A DNA stretch of 64,000 bases from Levilactobacillus humaensis (GTDB taxonomy: Bacteria; Bacillota; Bacilli; Lactobacillales; Lactobacillaceae): NCBI RefSeq assembly GCF_024345185.1, contig NZ_BROB01000012.1, positions 20,888-84,887 on the forward strand, written 5' to 3'. Positions 56,160 to 64,000 of the stretch are shown in pieces. A model generated the notes under the pieces. The model was given only the letters and a program-made list of their open reading frames with translations. It was not told the DNA's origin and searched no databases. Every line of letters begins with the position of its first letter. Position 1 is the stretch's first letter. A program made the position numbers and the translations under genes.

Positions 56160-56593
56160 AGTTAATGGGTTTAGATGTGGGTTCACGAACAGTTGGAATT
56201 GCCATTAGCGATGCCTTAGGCTGGACGGCCCAGGGAATTGAAATCATTCGGATTAACGAGGACGAGGAAATCTTTGGAATCGACCGCGTTGCCGAATTGG
56301 TTCAGGAGCATGACGTCGGCGGATTTGTGGTCGGCCTGCCCAAGAACATGAACAATTCCTTAGGGCCTCGGGCCGAGGCATCCAAGCGTTATGGCGACAT
56401 GCTGACTGAGCGTTTCCACCTGCCAGTTGACTTCGAGGATGAACGATTGACAACTGTTGAAGCGGAGCGTATGTTAGTGGAACAAGCGGATACGTCTCGC
56501 CGCAAACGAAAAAAAGTAATTGATAAATTAGCAGCCGGGTTAATCCTGCAGAACTATTTAGATCGGCATGGTAAATTAACCCGAGAAAAGTGA
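56156..56593 (+). CDS. ruvX: YqgF/RuvX family putative Holliday junction resolvase
   Basis: 145 residues, RNase H-like fold. It opens [19 protein letters not shown] (catalytic D7), has [16 protein letters not shown] and ends with the [13 protein letters not shown] motif and a D in [13 protein letters not shown]. Family members process 16S rRNA ends (YqgF) or resolve junctions; which one applies is not settled. It overlaps ireB and the DUF1292 gene by 4 bases each, so translation is coupled. Confidence 0.93.
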   Translation: MKLMGLDVGSRTVGIAISDALGWTAQGIEIIRINEDEEIFGIDRVAELVQEHDVGGFVVGLPKNMNNSLGPRAEASKRYGDMLTERFHLPVDFEDERLTTVEAERMLVEQADTSRRKRKKVIDKLAAGLILQNYLDRHGKLTREK

Positions 56594-56601
56594 GGTTTCG
56601 C

Positions 56602-56913
56602 ATGAACGAAGACCAAGAACAAATCACGTTAGTTGACGAAAATGGTAATGAAGAGTTATACGATGTTCTGTTTACCTTTGAATCCGATGACTTCGGTAAG
56701 TCATACATTTTGATTTACCCGTCTGGTAAGAGCGAGGATGAAGAAGTCGACATCCAAGCTTATGCCTTACCAGCCGAAGACGATCCAGCCAACCCAACCG
56801 GTGGAGATTTACAATTAATCGAATCCGATGAAGAATGGGATATGATTGAATCCGTATTGAACACTTTCCTTTCCGACGGGGAAATCAATCCCGATGCCGG
56901 TAAGAAAAACTAG
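56602..56913 (+). CDS. yrzB: DUF1292 family protein (YrzB/UPF0473)
   Basis: 103 residues, very acidic. It shows the family core QITLVDENGNEELYDVLFTFESDDFGKSYI in two motifs and the end SDEEWDMIESVLNTF. The function is unknown. It is conserved next to ireB and ruvX in nearly all Firmicutes. The ATG at 56602 has GAGG 8 bases upstream; the in-frame GTG at 56590 overlaps the ruvX end without a better site. A terminator follows. Confidence 0.9.
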   Translation: MNEDQEQITLVDENGNEELYDVLFTFESDDFGKSYILIYPSGKSEDEEVDIQAYALPAEDDPANPTGGDLQLIESDEEWDMIESVLNTFLSDGEINPDAGKKN

Positions 56914-56924
56914 TCATTAAGATC

Positions 56925-56956
56925 CAAAAAGGGCGGAGGACTTCCGCTCTTTTTTA
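56925..56956 (+). terminator. Terminator after the alaS-DUF1292 cluster
   Basis: AAAAGGGCGGA pairs with TCCGCTCTTTT, followed by a T run. Confidence 0.88.
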
Positions 56957-57056
56957 TTTGGTGCGATATGGTGACCTATTGGCGGGTGAAAGGCGTGCAA
57001 CGTTCCCCGGATCAATGGTAAAATAAAGCGTTATGCAAAACAGGGGGAATATCGAT

Positions 57057-57314
57057 ATGACGGAACAGACACACCGGTTCAAGGCCACGATTGCCGGAAA
57101 AACCTATACGATTGTGGGCCAAGCGACTGACGAGCACATGCGTGCCGTCACGACGGTTTTGAACCAACAGTTCGAACAATTAAAAACTCTTTCACCCAAG
57201 ATGAGCAAGGAAGATGCCGCGATTTTAATGGCCTTTAACGCGGTCTCGGATCAATTGAAGATGGCAGATGAACAGACCGCCAAACCTACGGATTCTACGG
57301 AAACGGGGAATTAG
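57057..57314 (+). CDS. zapA: Cell division protein ZapA
   Basis: 85 residues, ZapA family: an N-terminal beta part (HRFKATIAGKTYTIVG) and a helix (EHMRAVTTVLNQQFEQL) leading to a short coiled coil. ZapA bundles FtsZ filaments at midcell. Size matches B. subtilis ZapA (85). The ATG at 57057 has CAGGGGG upstream. cvpA starts right after its stop, as in B. subtilis (zapA-yshB-polX-mutS2), but polX is absent here. Confidence 0.9.
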   Translation: MTEQTHRFKATIAGKTYTIVGQATDEHMRAVTTVLNQQFEQLKTLSPKMSKEDAAILMAFNAVSDQLKMADEQTAKPTDSTETGN

Positions 57315-57315
57315 G

Positions 57316-57843
57316 GTGGTACTGAGTCTGATTATTATTATCCTACTGGCCCTGGGTTTTCGCCGGGGCTACCGTCGCGGGTTGTTGCGACAGATTCTAA
57401 ATACTATTGGTTATTTCGTGGTCTGGATTGCGGCACGGCTTTTGTCACGGCCACTAGCGGCAGGGATCGGTCAATTCGTCGGAAACCTCTCGCTGGATAG
57501 TTCGGCAAGTGTGGCAACCGCGAGTCAGAGTAGTTCCTTTTTCCTTAACGGACTGGCTTTTTCGGCCATTTTGACGGTAGGATTTTTCATTGTTCATCGC
57601 ATCATCGAGACGGTTAACAAGGCCACAAAATTGCCAGTTATTCACCAAGTGAATGGCTTGGGTGGTGGCCTCATTAACCTTGTGGTACGTTATGTGGTGA
57701 TCTTTTTAGTTCTAAATTTACTCATTCTATTACCAATGACGACATTTCAGAATAGTTATCAGGCCTCACCCGTGGCTCAGTGGATCGTCAAAGAGACACC
57801 ACTGTTATCAGAACGCCTTGTGCACTGGTGGCTCGCGGCGTGA
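57316..57843 (+). CDS. cvpA: CvpA family membrane protein
   Basis: 175 residues with four membrane segments, opening VLSLIIIILLALGFRRGYRRGLLRQI, a CvpA/YshB signature. E. coli CvpA is needed for colicin V production and bile tolerance; the role in Firmicutes is unclear. The GTG at 57316 is 2 bases after the zapA stop and uses GGGGAA as its site. mutS2 follows after 31 bases. Confidence 0.88.
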   Translation: MVLSLIIIILLALGFRRGYRRGLLRQILNTIGYFVVWIAARLLSRPLAAGIGQFVGNLSLDSSASVATASQSSSFFLNGLAFSAILTVGFFIVHRIIETVNKATKLPVIHQVNGLGGGLINLVVRYVVIFLVLNLLILLPMTTFQNSYQASPVAQWIVKETPLLSERLVHWWLAA

Positions 57844-57874
57844 TGTCTGACTGTTCGTGAGAAAGGAACGTCTT

Positions 57875-60238
57875 ATGAATCAAAAAACCTTAAAAATTAT
57901 GGAATATGACCGGATTAAGCAGGGCCTACAGGGTTATTTAGTCTCTGCTGCCGGTCAACATGAATTAAGCCAGCTCCAACCAACGGCGGATGCCAAGACC
58001 TTGCAGATCTGGCTCGCTGAATCTAAGGATGGGGCAGATATTTATCGTTTGGAGAACGGAATTCCGTTACCTAAGCTCGATGATATTCGACCGCACCTGC
58101 ATCGTTTAGCCATGGATGCGGCGTTAAATGGTCTGGAACTAGCCCAGATTAGTCGTGTCCTGTGGACGACTGGATCGGTCGTGAAGTTTTTCCATGACCT
58201 AGCCGAAAAGGAAGTCGACCTACAACGGTTGGATCGGGTGGTTAAGGAACTCGTCACGTTGCCCGAAGTGACACGGCGGCTCCGAACCTCTCTAGAAGGG
58301 GACGGTCACATCACGGATGAGGCTTCACCAGCTCTCCGGCAGATTCGCCAACACATCACCCAGACCGAGGCGGCCATCCGGAGCACCATGGATCAATATA
58401 CACGGGGCAAGGATGCCAAGTACCTCAGCGAAACCATCGTCACGATTCGTGATGACCGGTACGTGATTCCGGTGCGGGCCGAATACAAGCAACGTTTCGG
58501 GGGCATCGTGCACGACCAGAGTGCCAGTGGCCAGACGCTGTTTATCGAACCACAAGCTGTCGTGGGTCTGAACAACCGGTTACGGCAGAATCAGATTGAC
58601 GAACGGCATGAAGAACAACGAATTCTCGCCGAATTAACAGCATTGTTGGATCCTTATCAGGATGAAATTCTGCGAAATTCGGAAATTCTCGGGCACTTCG
58701 ACTTTATCAATGCCAAGGCGAAATATGCGCATCATATGAAGGCGACAGAACCTAAGCTGTCCCTGGACAATCAAGTTGACCTGCGACAGGCACGGCATCC
58801 CTTGATCGATCCCCACAAGGTCGTGGCTAATGACATTGCGATTGGCAAGGATTACAAGGCCATCATCGTGACGGGACCGAATACCGGTGGGAAGACGATC
58901 ACCTTAAAGACACTGGCCTTGGTTCAGTTGATGGGGCAATCAGGACTCTTCATTCCGGCCAATGAAAACAGTGTTATCGGGGTCTTCGATGACATCTTCG
59001 CCGATATCGGGGATGAACAATCCATCGAGCAGAGCCTGAGTACCTTCTCCGGTCACATGGAGAATATCGTGGCCATTCTGAAGCATGCCGACGAACGCAG
59101 TCTGATCGTCGTCGATGAATTAGGGGCCGGAACCGATCCGCAAGAAGGGGCAGCCCTGGCGATTGCCATTCTTGATGAGATTGGAACACTGGGCAGTTAC
59201 GTGATGGCCTCAACCCACTATCCAGAGCTGAAAGCCTACGGTTATAATCGGCCAGAAACGATCAATGCCAGCATGGAATTTGATGGCAACACGCTTCAGC
59301 CAACGTATCACTTGCTGATTGGGATTCCTGGACGGAGTAATGCCTTAGACATTGCGGCGCGTTTAGGCATGCCCGAACAGATTGTTTCCGCGGCTCGGGG
59401 CTTAACCGATCAGGATAGTCAGGACTTAAACGCCATGATTAGTGACCTGACCGAACAGAAACGCCGGGTGGATGCTGATGCGGCCCAACTCAGTCAGGAG
59501 TTGAAGGACGCCGACGAGTTACACGGTCAATTGCAACAACAGTTCGATCAGTATCAACAACAGAAGGATCACCTCATGACTGATGCGAAACGAGAGGCCA
59601 ACCGGTTGGTTGATGAATCTCGCAAGCGGGCCAATCAGATCATTGCGGACCTCCGTAAGAAGCAGTTGGCGGCTGGTCAGAGCGTCGTGAAGGAAGACGA
59701 GTTGATTGCCGCACAGGGAGCCTTAAACGCCCTCCAGCAGGACACTAAGCTTAAGAAAAACCGGGTGTTACGTCGTGAGAAGGCCAAGCTGGACTTCCAC
59801 AAGGGTGACAGCGTCCTGGTGAAGTCTTACGGTCAAGTTGGGGTTCTTGTGGAACAGCTCGATGATAATAATTGGGAAGTTCAATTGGGTATCCTGAAGA
59901 TGAAGATCGCTACGCGTGATATGGAGAAGGCCAAGGATCCGGCTAAGAGTGCCAAACAACCGCGAGCAACGATTCGACGGACCGGGTCTAACGGGATGTC
60001 ACCAACCTTGGATTTGCGGGGACACCGTTACGAAGAGGCCATGGCCGAGGTCGACCGTTACATTGATTCTGCGCTATTGGCAGGCTATCCTTCCGTGACG
60101 ATTATTCACGGTAAGGGTACGGGGGCCTTACGTAAAGGGGTCACCGAATACCTGAAACGGAACAATCGGATCAAGAGCTTTGGTTTCTCACCGGCAAATG
60201 CGGGTGGGGATGGATCAACTGTGGTCCGTTTCAAGTAA
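57875..60238 (+). CDS. mutS2: Endonuclease MutS2
   Basis: 787 residues. There is no MutS mismatch domain. Walker A is GPNTGGKTITLKT (about 335-347), Walker B SLIVVDELGAGTDP. A long coiled coil (about 515-620) leads to a KOW-like region (FHKGDSVLVKSYGQVG) and the C-terminal Smr domain (LDLRGHRYEEAM, HGKGTGALRKG). MutS2 acts in recombination control and in splitting collided ribosomes. Smr motifs LDxR (here LDLRG) and HGxG are intact, so nuclease activity is likely. The ATG at 57875 has GAAAGGAA upstream. Confidence 0.97.
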   Translation: MNQKTLKIMEYDRIKQGLQGYLVSAAGQHELSQLQPTADAKTLQIWLAESKDGADIYRLENGIPLPKLDDIRPHLHRLAMDAALNGLELAQISRVLWTTGSVVKFFHDLAEKEVDLQRLDRVVKELVTLPEVTRRLRTSLEGDGHITDEASPALRQIRQHITQTEAAIRSTMDQYTRGKDAKYLSETIVTIRDDRYVIPVRAEYKQRFGGIVHDQSASGQTLFIEPQAVVGLNNRLRQNQIDERHEEQRILAELTALLDPYQDEILRNSEILGHFDFINAKAKYAHHMKATEPKLSLDNQVDLRQARHPLIDPHKVVANDIAIGKDYKAIIVTGPNTGGKTITLKTLALVQLMGQSGLFIPANENSVIGVFDDIFADIGDEQSIEQSLSTFSGHMENIVAILKHADERSLIVVDELGAGTDPQEGAALAIAILDEIGTLGSYVMASTHYPELKAYGYNRPETINASMEFDGNTLQPTYHLLIGIPGRSNALDIAARLGMPEQIVSAARGLTDQDSQDLNAMISDLTEQKRRVDADAAQLSQELKDADELHGQLQQQFDQYQQQKDHLMTDAKREANRLVDESRKRANQIIADLRKKQLAAGQSVVKEDELIAAQGALNALQQDTKLKKNRVLRREKAKLDFHKGDSVLVKSYGQVGVLVEQLDDNNWEVQLGILKMKIATRDMEKAKDPAKSAKQPRATIRRTGSNGMSPTLDLRGHRYEEAMAEVDRYIDSALLAGYPSVTIIHGKGTGALRKGVTEYLKRNNRIKSFGFSPANAGGDGSTVVRFK

Positions 60239-60356
60239 CCCACTAATTAGTTGTAAGCAACTTAGTTGTGATTTTAACTGAGTCTGTTAGACTGAGATGT
60301 GAAGTTAAGACCAGCGGCCGATTCCGACCGCCATGACGAAAAAGGGAGGCAATACG

Positions 60357-60671
60357 ATGGTTACAGAAACAACAGATAAGACCTTCGAAAACGATACGGC
60401 AACCGGCGTGACGCTGACAGACTTTTGGGCAACTTGGTGTGGTCCTTGTCGGATGCAATCACCTGTCGTTGAACAATTGGCTGAGGAAATGGACAACGTC
60501 ACCTTTAACAAGATGGACGTTGACGCCAACCCGAACACGCCACAATCCTTTGGGATCATGAGTATCCCAACCTTATTGGTTAAGAAGGATGGCAAAGTGG
60601 TTGACTCAATCGTGGGTTACCACTCTAAAGATCAATTAAAGAAGATTTTGGATCAATATCTCGAGGCCTAA
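60357..60671 (+). CDS. trxA: Thioredoxin
   Basis: 104 residues. The active site WCGPC (C28, C31) follows VTLTDFWAT, with the cis-proline loop SIPTLLV. It reduces disulfides in ribonucleotide reductase, Tpx and fRMsr, of which two are encoded in this window. The ATG at 60357 has AGGGAGG upstream. It follows mutS2 as in B. subtilis. A long bidirectional terminator ends it. Confidence 0.97.
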   Translation: MVTETTDKTFENDTATGVTLTDFWATWCGPCRMQSPVVEQLAEEMDNVTFNKMDVDANPNTPQSFGIMSIPTLLVKKDGKVVDSIVGYHSKDQLKKILDQYLEA

Positions 60672-60717
60672 TTAAAAATGACCTCACCGATTTTTACCGG
60701 TGAGGTCATTTTTAATT
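60672..60717. terminator. Bidirectional terminator between trxA and yslB
   Basis: A 16-bp stem (AAAAATGACCTCACCG with CGGTGAGGTCATTTTT) has a 7-8-nt loop and A and T runs on both sides. Confidence 0.92.
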
Positions 60718-60727
60718 AAGCTTAAAG

Positions 60728-61243
60728 TTAGTTTTGCGGGTCTTCGGTCGTGGGTGGCGTGACCAAATCCAGTGGCTTCGGCGCATCGAAGTCGGGGATG
60801 AGAGCTTCCGGATCGGTGTAGACGTCGAAGACCACAGCTTGGTTGCGTAGTTTTCGAGGTGTTTCGGTTAATTCAGCTTCGGTGACGACCCCAAGTTGTT
60901 GCGACATCATCTCGGCGAGAAAACCGGCCTCAAGGGTGAAATCAGCTTCGGCCCCCATTTTGAGTCGTAGCCGAACAGGTTCGCCGGCGAGTTGCCAGCG
61001 CGTCATCTGGGCGGTCTGCTTCTCCAAGGTCAAGGTACCAAAACCTGCTTGGGCGAAGAATATCGAGGCATCGTTGGGATTGCCAACGGGAAACTTCCGG
61101 GCAAGTGACTTGCCGGCCCAGTAGCCAATGGCGCCTTGGTCATCGCCAAGTAGCTCCGGTAACAAAGCATCACGGAGAATAAATTGAGGGAGATAGGACG
61201 TGCCAGCGGCGTCTCCCATGACAGTTTCGTAGAGGTTTTTCAC
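60728..61243 (-). CDS. yslB: YslB family protein (DUF2507)
   Basis: 171 residues. The family region spans about 10-135 and includes RDALLPELLGDDQGAIGYWAGKSLARKFP and the GFLAEMMSQQLG motif, which resembles the V4R/heme-NO-binding-like fold. A Pro/Asp-rich tail follows. The function is unknown. In B. subtilis yslB lies near racE, as here. The GTG at 61243 has AAGGAG 9 bases upstream; the ATG at 61282 has none. Confidence 0.85.
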   Translation of the reverse strand: MKNLYETVMGDAAGTSYLPQFILRDALLPELLGDDQGAIGYWAGKSLARKFPVGNPNDASIFFAQAGFGTLTLEKQTAQMTRWQLAGEPVRLRLKMGAEADFTLEAGFLAEMMSQQLGVVTEAELTETPRKLRNQAVVFDVYTDPEALIPDFDAPKPLDLVTPPTTEDPQN

Positions 61244-61369
61244 GAGGGTTGACTCCTTTTTCCGTTTAGATTCTAATTTCATTATACCTTAAAAAGCGGA
61301 CCACGCTGGACTGTAACTAAATTTAAGGCTTTTTTATCCCCCGAATCGGGGTTTTAGTGGGGGTGTTGC

Positions 61370-61398
61370 TTGAAACCGGTTCAGAAAAAGGCGATAAT
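61370..61398 (+). promoter_or_regulatory. murI promoter
   Basis: TTGAAA (61370-61375), a 17-base spacer and GATAAT (61393-61398). A small CCCCG/CGGGG hairpin lies just upstream at 61339-61351. Confidence 0.6.
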
Positions 61399-61432
61399 AT
61401 AGATTCAAGCAATGACAAAGGAGCGTTGATTC

Positions 61433-62266
61433 ATGCAGAATAGTCCAATTGGGTTAATGGATTCAGGAGTCGGCGGCTTAACGGTACTCAAAGAAGTACA
61501 GCGCTTGTTGCCCACCGAAGACACGGTGTTTTTGGGGGATCAGGCGCGTTTACCTTACGGCCCGAGAACGGTCGCGGAGGTCACCACATTTACCCGCCAG
61601 ATCGCGCATTTTCTCCAGCGAGAAGCCCATATCAAGATGCTCGTGATCGCCTGTAATACGGCCACGGCGGCAGCCTTAGATACGATGCAAAAGGAACTCG
61701 ATATTCCCGTTGTTGGGGTGATTGCCCCGGGAGCACGGGCTGCAACTCAGATTACCCGTAACCACCGGATTGGGGTGATCGCAACCACCGGGACTGTGAA
61801 GAGTGACCAATATCGTCAAACAATTTTGGCTAAGGATAACCGAAACACGGTGATTTCAGTGGCTTGTCAGGATTTGGTGACCTTGGTAGAAGCTAATGAT
61901 CTGACCTCGGACCACGCCAAGCAGGTCGTGGCCAATGATTTGGCACCACTGCTGAACCAAAATATTGACACTTTAGTTATGGGATGCACTCATTTTCCAC
62001 TGTTGCGGCCACTCATCCAACACGTCATGGGTGACCAGGTGACCTTGGTAGATCCTGGCACGGCGACGGCTAATATGGTCACGTCGCTGCTAGATTATTG
62101 GAATTTGGCTAATCCTACTACGGACTCGACGGCCGCTTACTACACCACTGGCAACGCCGATGACTTTAACAATTTGGCCAACCACTGGTTGAACCAGACA
62201 CCGGTTCAGGCAATGCACTTACCACTCAGCGAACTTACCACAACCTTGGAGGTTAACGACAAATGA
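61433..62266 (+). CDS. murI: Glutamate racemase
   Basis: 277 residues. The two catalytic cysteines are in VIACNTATAAAL and VMGCTHFPLL, with the N-terminal LMDSGVGGLTVLKEV. It makes D-glutamate for peptidoglycan. Its stop overlaps rdgB by 4 bases. AAGGAG precedes the ATG. It heads the murI-rdgB-ysnB-cbpB transcript. Together with ddl it covers two D-amino-acid steps of wall synthesis. Confidence 0.97.
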   Translation: MQNSPIGLMDSGVGGLTVLKEVQRLLPTEDTVFLGDQARLPYGPRTVAEVTTFTRQIAHFLQREAHIKMLVIACNTATAAALDTMQKELDIPVVGVIAPGARAATQITRNHRIGVIATTGTVKSDQYRQTILAKDNRNTVISVACQDLVTLVEANDLTSDHAKQVVANDLAPLLNQNIDTLVMGCTHFPLLRPLIQHVMGDQVTLVDPGTATANMVTSLLDYWNLANPTTDSTAAYYTTGNADDFNNLANHWLNQTPVQAMHLPLSELTTTLEVNDK

Positions 62267-62862
62267 CAAACACGATTGTAGTTGCGACAAATAATCCGGG
62301 GAAGGCCCAGGAATTTCGGGCCATCTTCGAACCTAAGGGACTGACCGTTAAGACGTTGGCCGACTTCCCTGATTTGAAGCAAGTCAACGAGACTGGCAAG
62401 ACCTTTACGGAAAATGCCGAGTTAAAGGCGACCTCGGTGGCTCAAGAAACCCAGTTGCCCGTTTTAGCCGATGATTCTGGCTTGATGGTGGACGCCCTGA
62501 ACGGCGAACCAGGCATTTATTCTGCCCGGTATGCCGGCGACCACGACGACGCCAAAAATAATGCCAAGTTGCTGGCGAATCTGAAGGATGTGCCTGCCGA
62601 AAAAAGAACGGCTGCCTTTCATACTTCATTGGTTTTGATTAAGCCTGATGGCAAGAAGTTAGTTGCCACGGGTGAGGTTCGCGGCGTGATCTTGACGGCA
62701 CCACGAGGCCACGATGGCTTTGGCTATGATCCCTTATTCTACGTGCCTAGTGAAGGCCAGACGTTTGCCGAAATGGGGATGGCGAAGAAGAATCAACATA
62801 GCCATCGGGCCAAGGCAACCGCAGCGATGTTACCGCAATTTGATGAATGGTGGGAGGCTTAA
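62263..62862 (+). CDS. rdgB: XTP/dITP diphosphatase (RdgB/HAM1)
   Basis: 199 residues. Signatures are VVATNNPGKAQEF, ADDSGLMVDALNGEPGIYSARYAG in two motifs, and GFGYDPLFYVP. It removes non-canonical purine triphosphates such as XTP and dITP. Translation is coupled to murI by the overlap ATGA. The next gene begins 2 bases later. Confidence 0.96.
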   Translation: MTNTIVVATNNPGKAQEFRAIFEPKGLTVKTLADFPDLKQVNETGKTFTENAELKATSVAQETQLPVLADDSGLMVDALNGEPGIYSARYAGDHDDAKNNAKLLANLKDVPAEKRTAAFHTSLVLIKPDGKKLVATGEVRGVILTAPRGHDGFGYDPLFYVPSEGQTFAEMGMAKKNQHSHRAKATAAMLPQFDEWWEA

Positions 62863-62864
62863 CA

Positions 62865-63389
62865 ATGAGTCAATGGTTAGTTGTCAGTGATAATCACGGA
62901 GATACGGCCATTCTATCGACACTGCGAGATCAATTGAATCCTGATGCAATCTTTCATTGTGGGGATTCCGAGATGCCAGCCAGTGACCCTTGGTTTAAAG
63001 ACGCCTATGCGGTCGGAGGTAACATGGATTTTGATGCCAAATTTCCGCTAGTTTTGACGCCCAAAGTTGCGGGTCGTCAGGTCTTACTGACTCACGGTCA
63101 TCATGACGAAGTGAAATACGACCTCACACAGTTGGATCTACGGGCTCAAGCGGCGCAGGCAACCATTATCTTTTACGGCCACACGCACCGACTGGCGGCC
63201 GAACAGGTTGACGGCCGGTTGTTCGTGAACCCCGGCAGTATTAGCCAGCCACGTGGAGAATATCGTTACTTAGGTGGCACGGCCGCCTTAGTCACGGTGA
63301 CGGCGACTCAGACGGTGGTTCAGTACGTCGATCGCCAGGCGCAACCAATTGCCGATCTCAAATTTACCTTTGACCACCTCAACGCGTAG
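62865..63389 (+). CDS. ysnB: YfcE/YsnB family metallophosphoesterase
   Basis: 174 residues, calcineurin-like. Metal motifs are VVSDNHGD, HCGDSE, GNMD, LTHGHHDE and YGHTHRL. Members hydrolyse small phosphodiesters in vitro; the substrate in vivo is not known. The ATG at 62865 has GGGAGG upstream. In B. subtilis ysnB follows ysnA (rdgB), as here. Confidence 0.92.
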   Translation: MSQWLVVSDNHGDTAILSTLRDQLNPDAIFHCGDSEMPASDPWFKDAYAVGGNMDFDAKFPLVLTPKVAGRQVLLTHGHHDEVKYDLTQLDLRAQAAQATIIFYGHTHRLAAEQVDGRLFVNPGSISQPRGEYRYLGGTAALVTVTATQTVVQYVDRQAQPIADLKFTFDHLNA

Positions 63390-63407
63390 AAAGGATGATT
63401 TTAGCTT

Positions 63408-63914
63408 ATGATTGATACTGCTGTAGAGCAGATGCTTCTAAAAGATACCAGAAGCTATGTCATTCCCGCCGACGTGGTTGCCAATGTCACGGCCAGCAAT
63501 ACGTTGGAACACGCACTGATGGTGCTGTCCAAGGTGGGGTACAACCGGATTCCGGTGTTGGCCGCCGATGATCACCTTCAAGGGATGATTTCCCTAGCGG
63601 CGATTACCGACAAGCTCTTGCAGGTTCCCGGGGCGGCGGTTGATCAGCTCAGCCATTATAAAGTGGCGGATGCGATGTCGCCAGTTGGCCATTGGGTCGA
63701 TGATCCGAAAAAATTGGAAACGATCTTGAACTATCTGGTGGACGATCCCTTTATTCCGTTGATCGATGACCATCAGGTTTTCCAAGGGATCATTACCCGG
63801 CGAGAAATGTTAAAACGAATTAATTATTTGGCGCACAACTTACACGTCAGTTACGACGTCACCCCTAAGCAGTTAACGACGGAAGCGTCGTTACACAGCG
63901 TGGGCCACTCATAA
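63408..63914 (+). CDS. cbpB: CBS-domain protein CbpB (c-di-AMP binding)
   Basis: 168 residues with two CBS domains (about 13-75 and 85-140). Residues GYNRIPVLAADDHLQGMISLAAITDKL and DPFIPLIDDHQVFQGIITRREML, each split here, mark them. The family is named CbpB (DarB/YkuL); c-di-AMP-free CbpB activates the (p)ppGpp synthetase Rel in other Firmicutes. Shares the transcript with murI-rdgB-ysnB. A terminator follows. Confidence 0.88.
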   Translation: MIDTAVEQMLLKDTRSYVIPADVVANVTASNTLEHALMVLSKVGYNRIPVLAADDHLQGMISLAAITDKLLQVPGAAVDQLSHYKVADAMSPVGHWVDDPKKLETILNYLVDDPFIPLIDDHQVFQGIITRREMLKRINYLAHNLHVSYDVTPKQLTTEASLHSVGHS

Positions 63915-63939
63915 AGCGACTAGAAAACATACTAAGATT

Positions 63940-63978
63940 AGCTCTGTAAAACCGATTTGGTTTTACAGAGCTTTTTTT
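63940..63978 (+). terminator. Terminator after cbpB
   Basis: AGCTCTGTAAAACC pairs with GGTTTTACAGAGCT, followed by a T run. Confidence 0.92.
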
Positions 63979-64000
63979 GAATTACAGTAGGTATATGGAG

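Noticed and set aside
1..64000. CRISPR arrays, tRNA or rRNA genes, insertion sequences, prophage
   Set aside because: No regularly spaced repeats, tRNA-like cloverleafs with CCA ends, rRNA words, transposase or phage genes were seen.

Overview
The window is a chromosomal segment of a low-to-mid GC Firmicute, almost certainly a member of the Lactobacillaceae. A Levilactobacillus-like, heterofermentative species is my inference from gene order, codon use, the D-lactate-type Ddl signature and the family of small secreted proteins. No rRNA, tRNA, insertion sequence, prophage or CRISPR array was found. Most genes lie on the + strand and form conserved housekeeping blocks whose order matches Bacillus subtilis and other lactobacilli.

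Layout. 1-5.2 kb: a lipoyl (GcvH-like) protein, an SPFH protein with a DUF2785 partner, D-Ala ligase, and a membrane-anchored glycerophosphodiesterase. 5.2-13.3 kb is the accessory-like part: an Rgg/PlcR-type regulator, UspA, a 6S RNA next to rarA, YueI, YktB, an AI-2E family exporter and two divergent secreted proteins. 13.3-24.4 kb: rpsD with a candidate autoregulatory leader, fRMsr, ezrA, iscS-thiI, tpx, a valine T-box with valS, and folC. 24.4-29.2 kb: radC, mreBCD and minCD (cell shape and division). 29.2-31.8 kb: a histidine-type T-box with two successive expression platforms ahead of an amino-acid ABC transporter. 32-41.6 kb: ymfF-ymfH-rodZ-pgsA-cinA-recA-rny-ymdB. 41.6-52.3 kb: mutSL, ruvAB, yajC, dinB, nrnA and cshB. 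52.25-53.08 kb is an 825-base gap with no gene; it holds two large multi-hairpin elements and the alaS T-box leader. 53-60.7 kb: alaS-ireB-ruvX-DUF1292, zapA-cvpA-mutS2 and trxA. 60.7-64 kb: yslB (opposite strand), then murI-rdgB-ysnB-cbpB.

How the genes work together. DNA repair and recombination dominate: recA, mutS, mutL, ruvA, ruvB, ruvX, dinB, radC, rarA and mutS2. recA, ruvA and dinB each carry a LexA-like palindrome at the promoter, so a small SOS regulon is visible. Envelope and division genes are the second theme: ddl, murI, mreBCD, minCD, rodZ, ezrA, zapA, pgsA and ireB. RNA-level control is unusually dense: three T-box leaders (Val, His, Ala), 6S RNA, a pseudoknot-like S4 leader, and two structured elements between cshB and alaS that I cannot assign to a known family. 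Those two elements are the best candidate for something undescribed.
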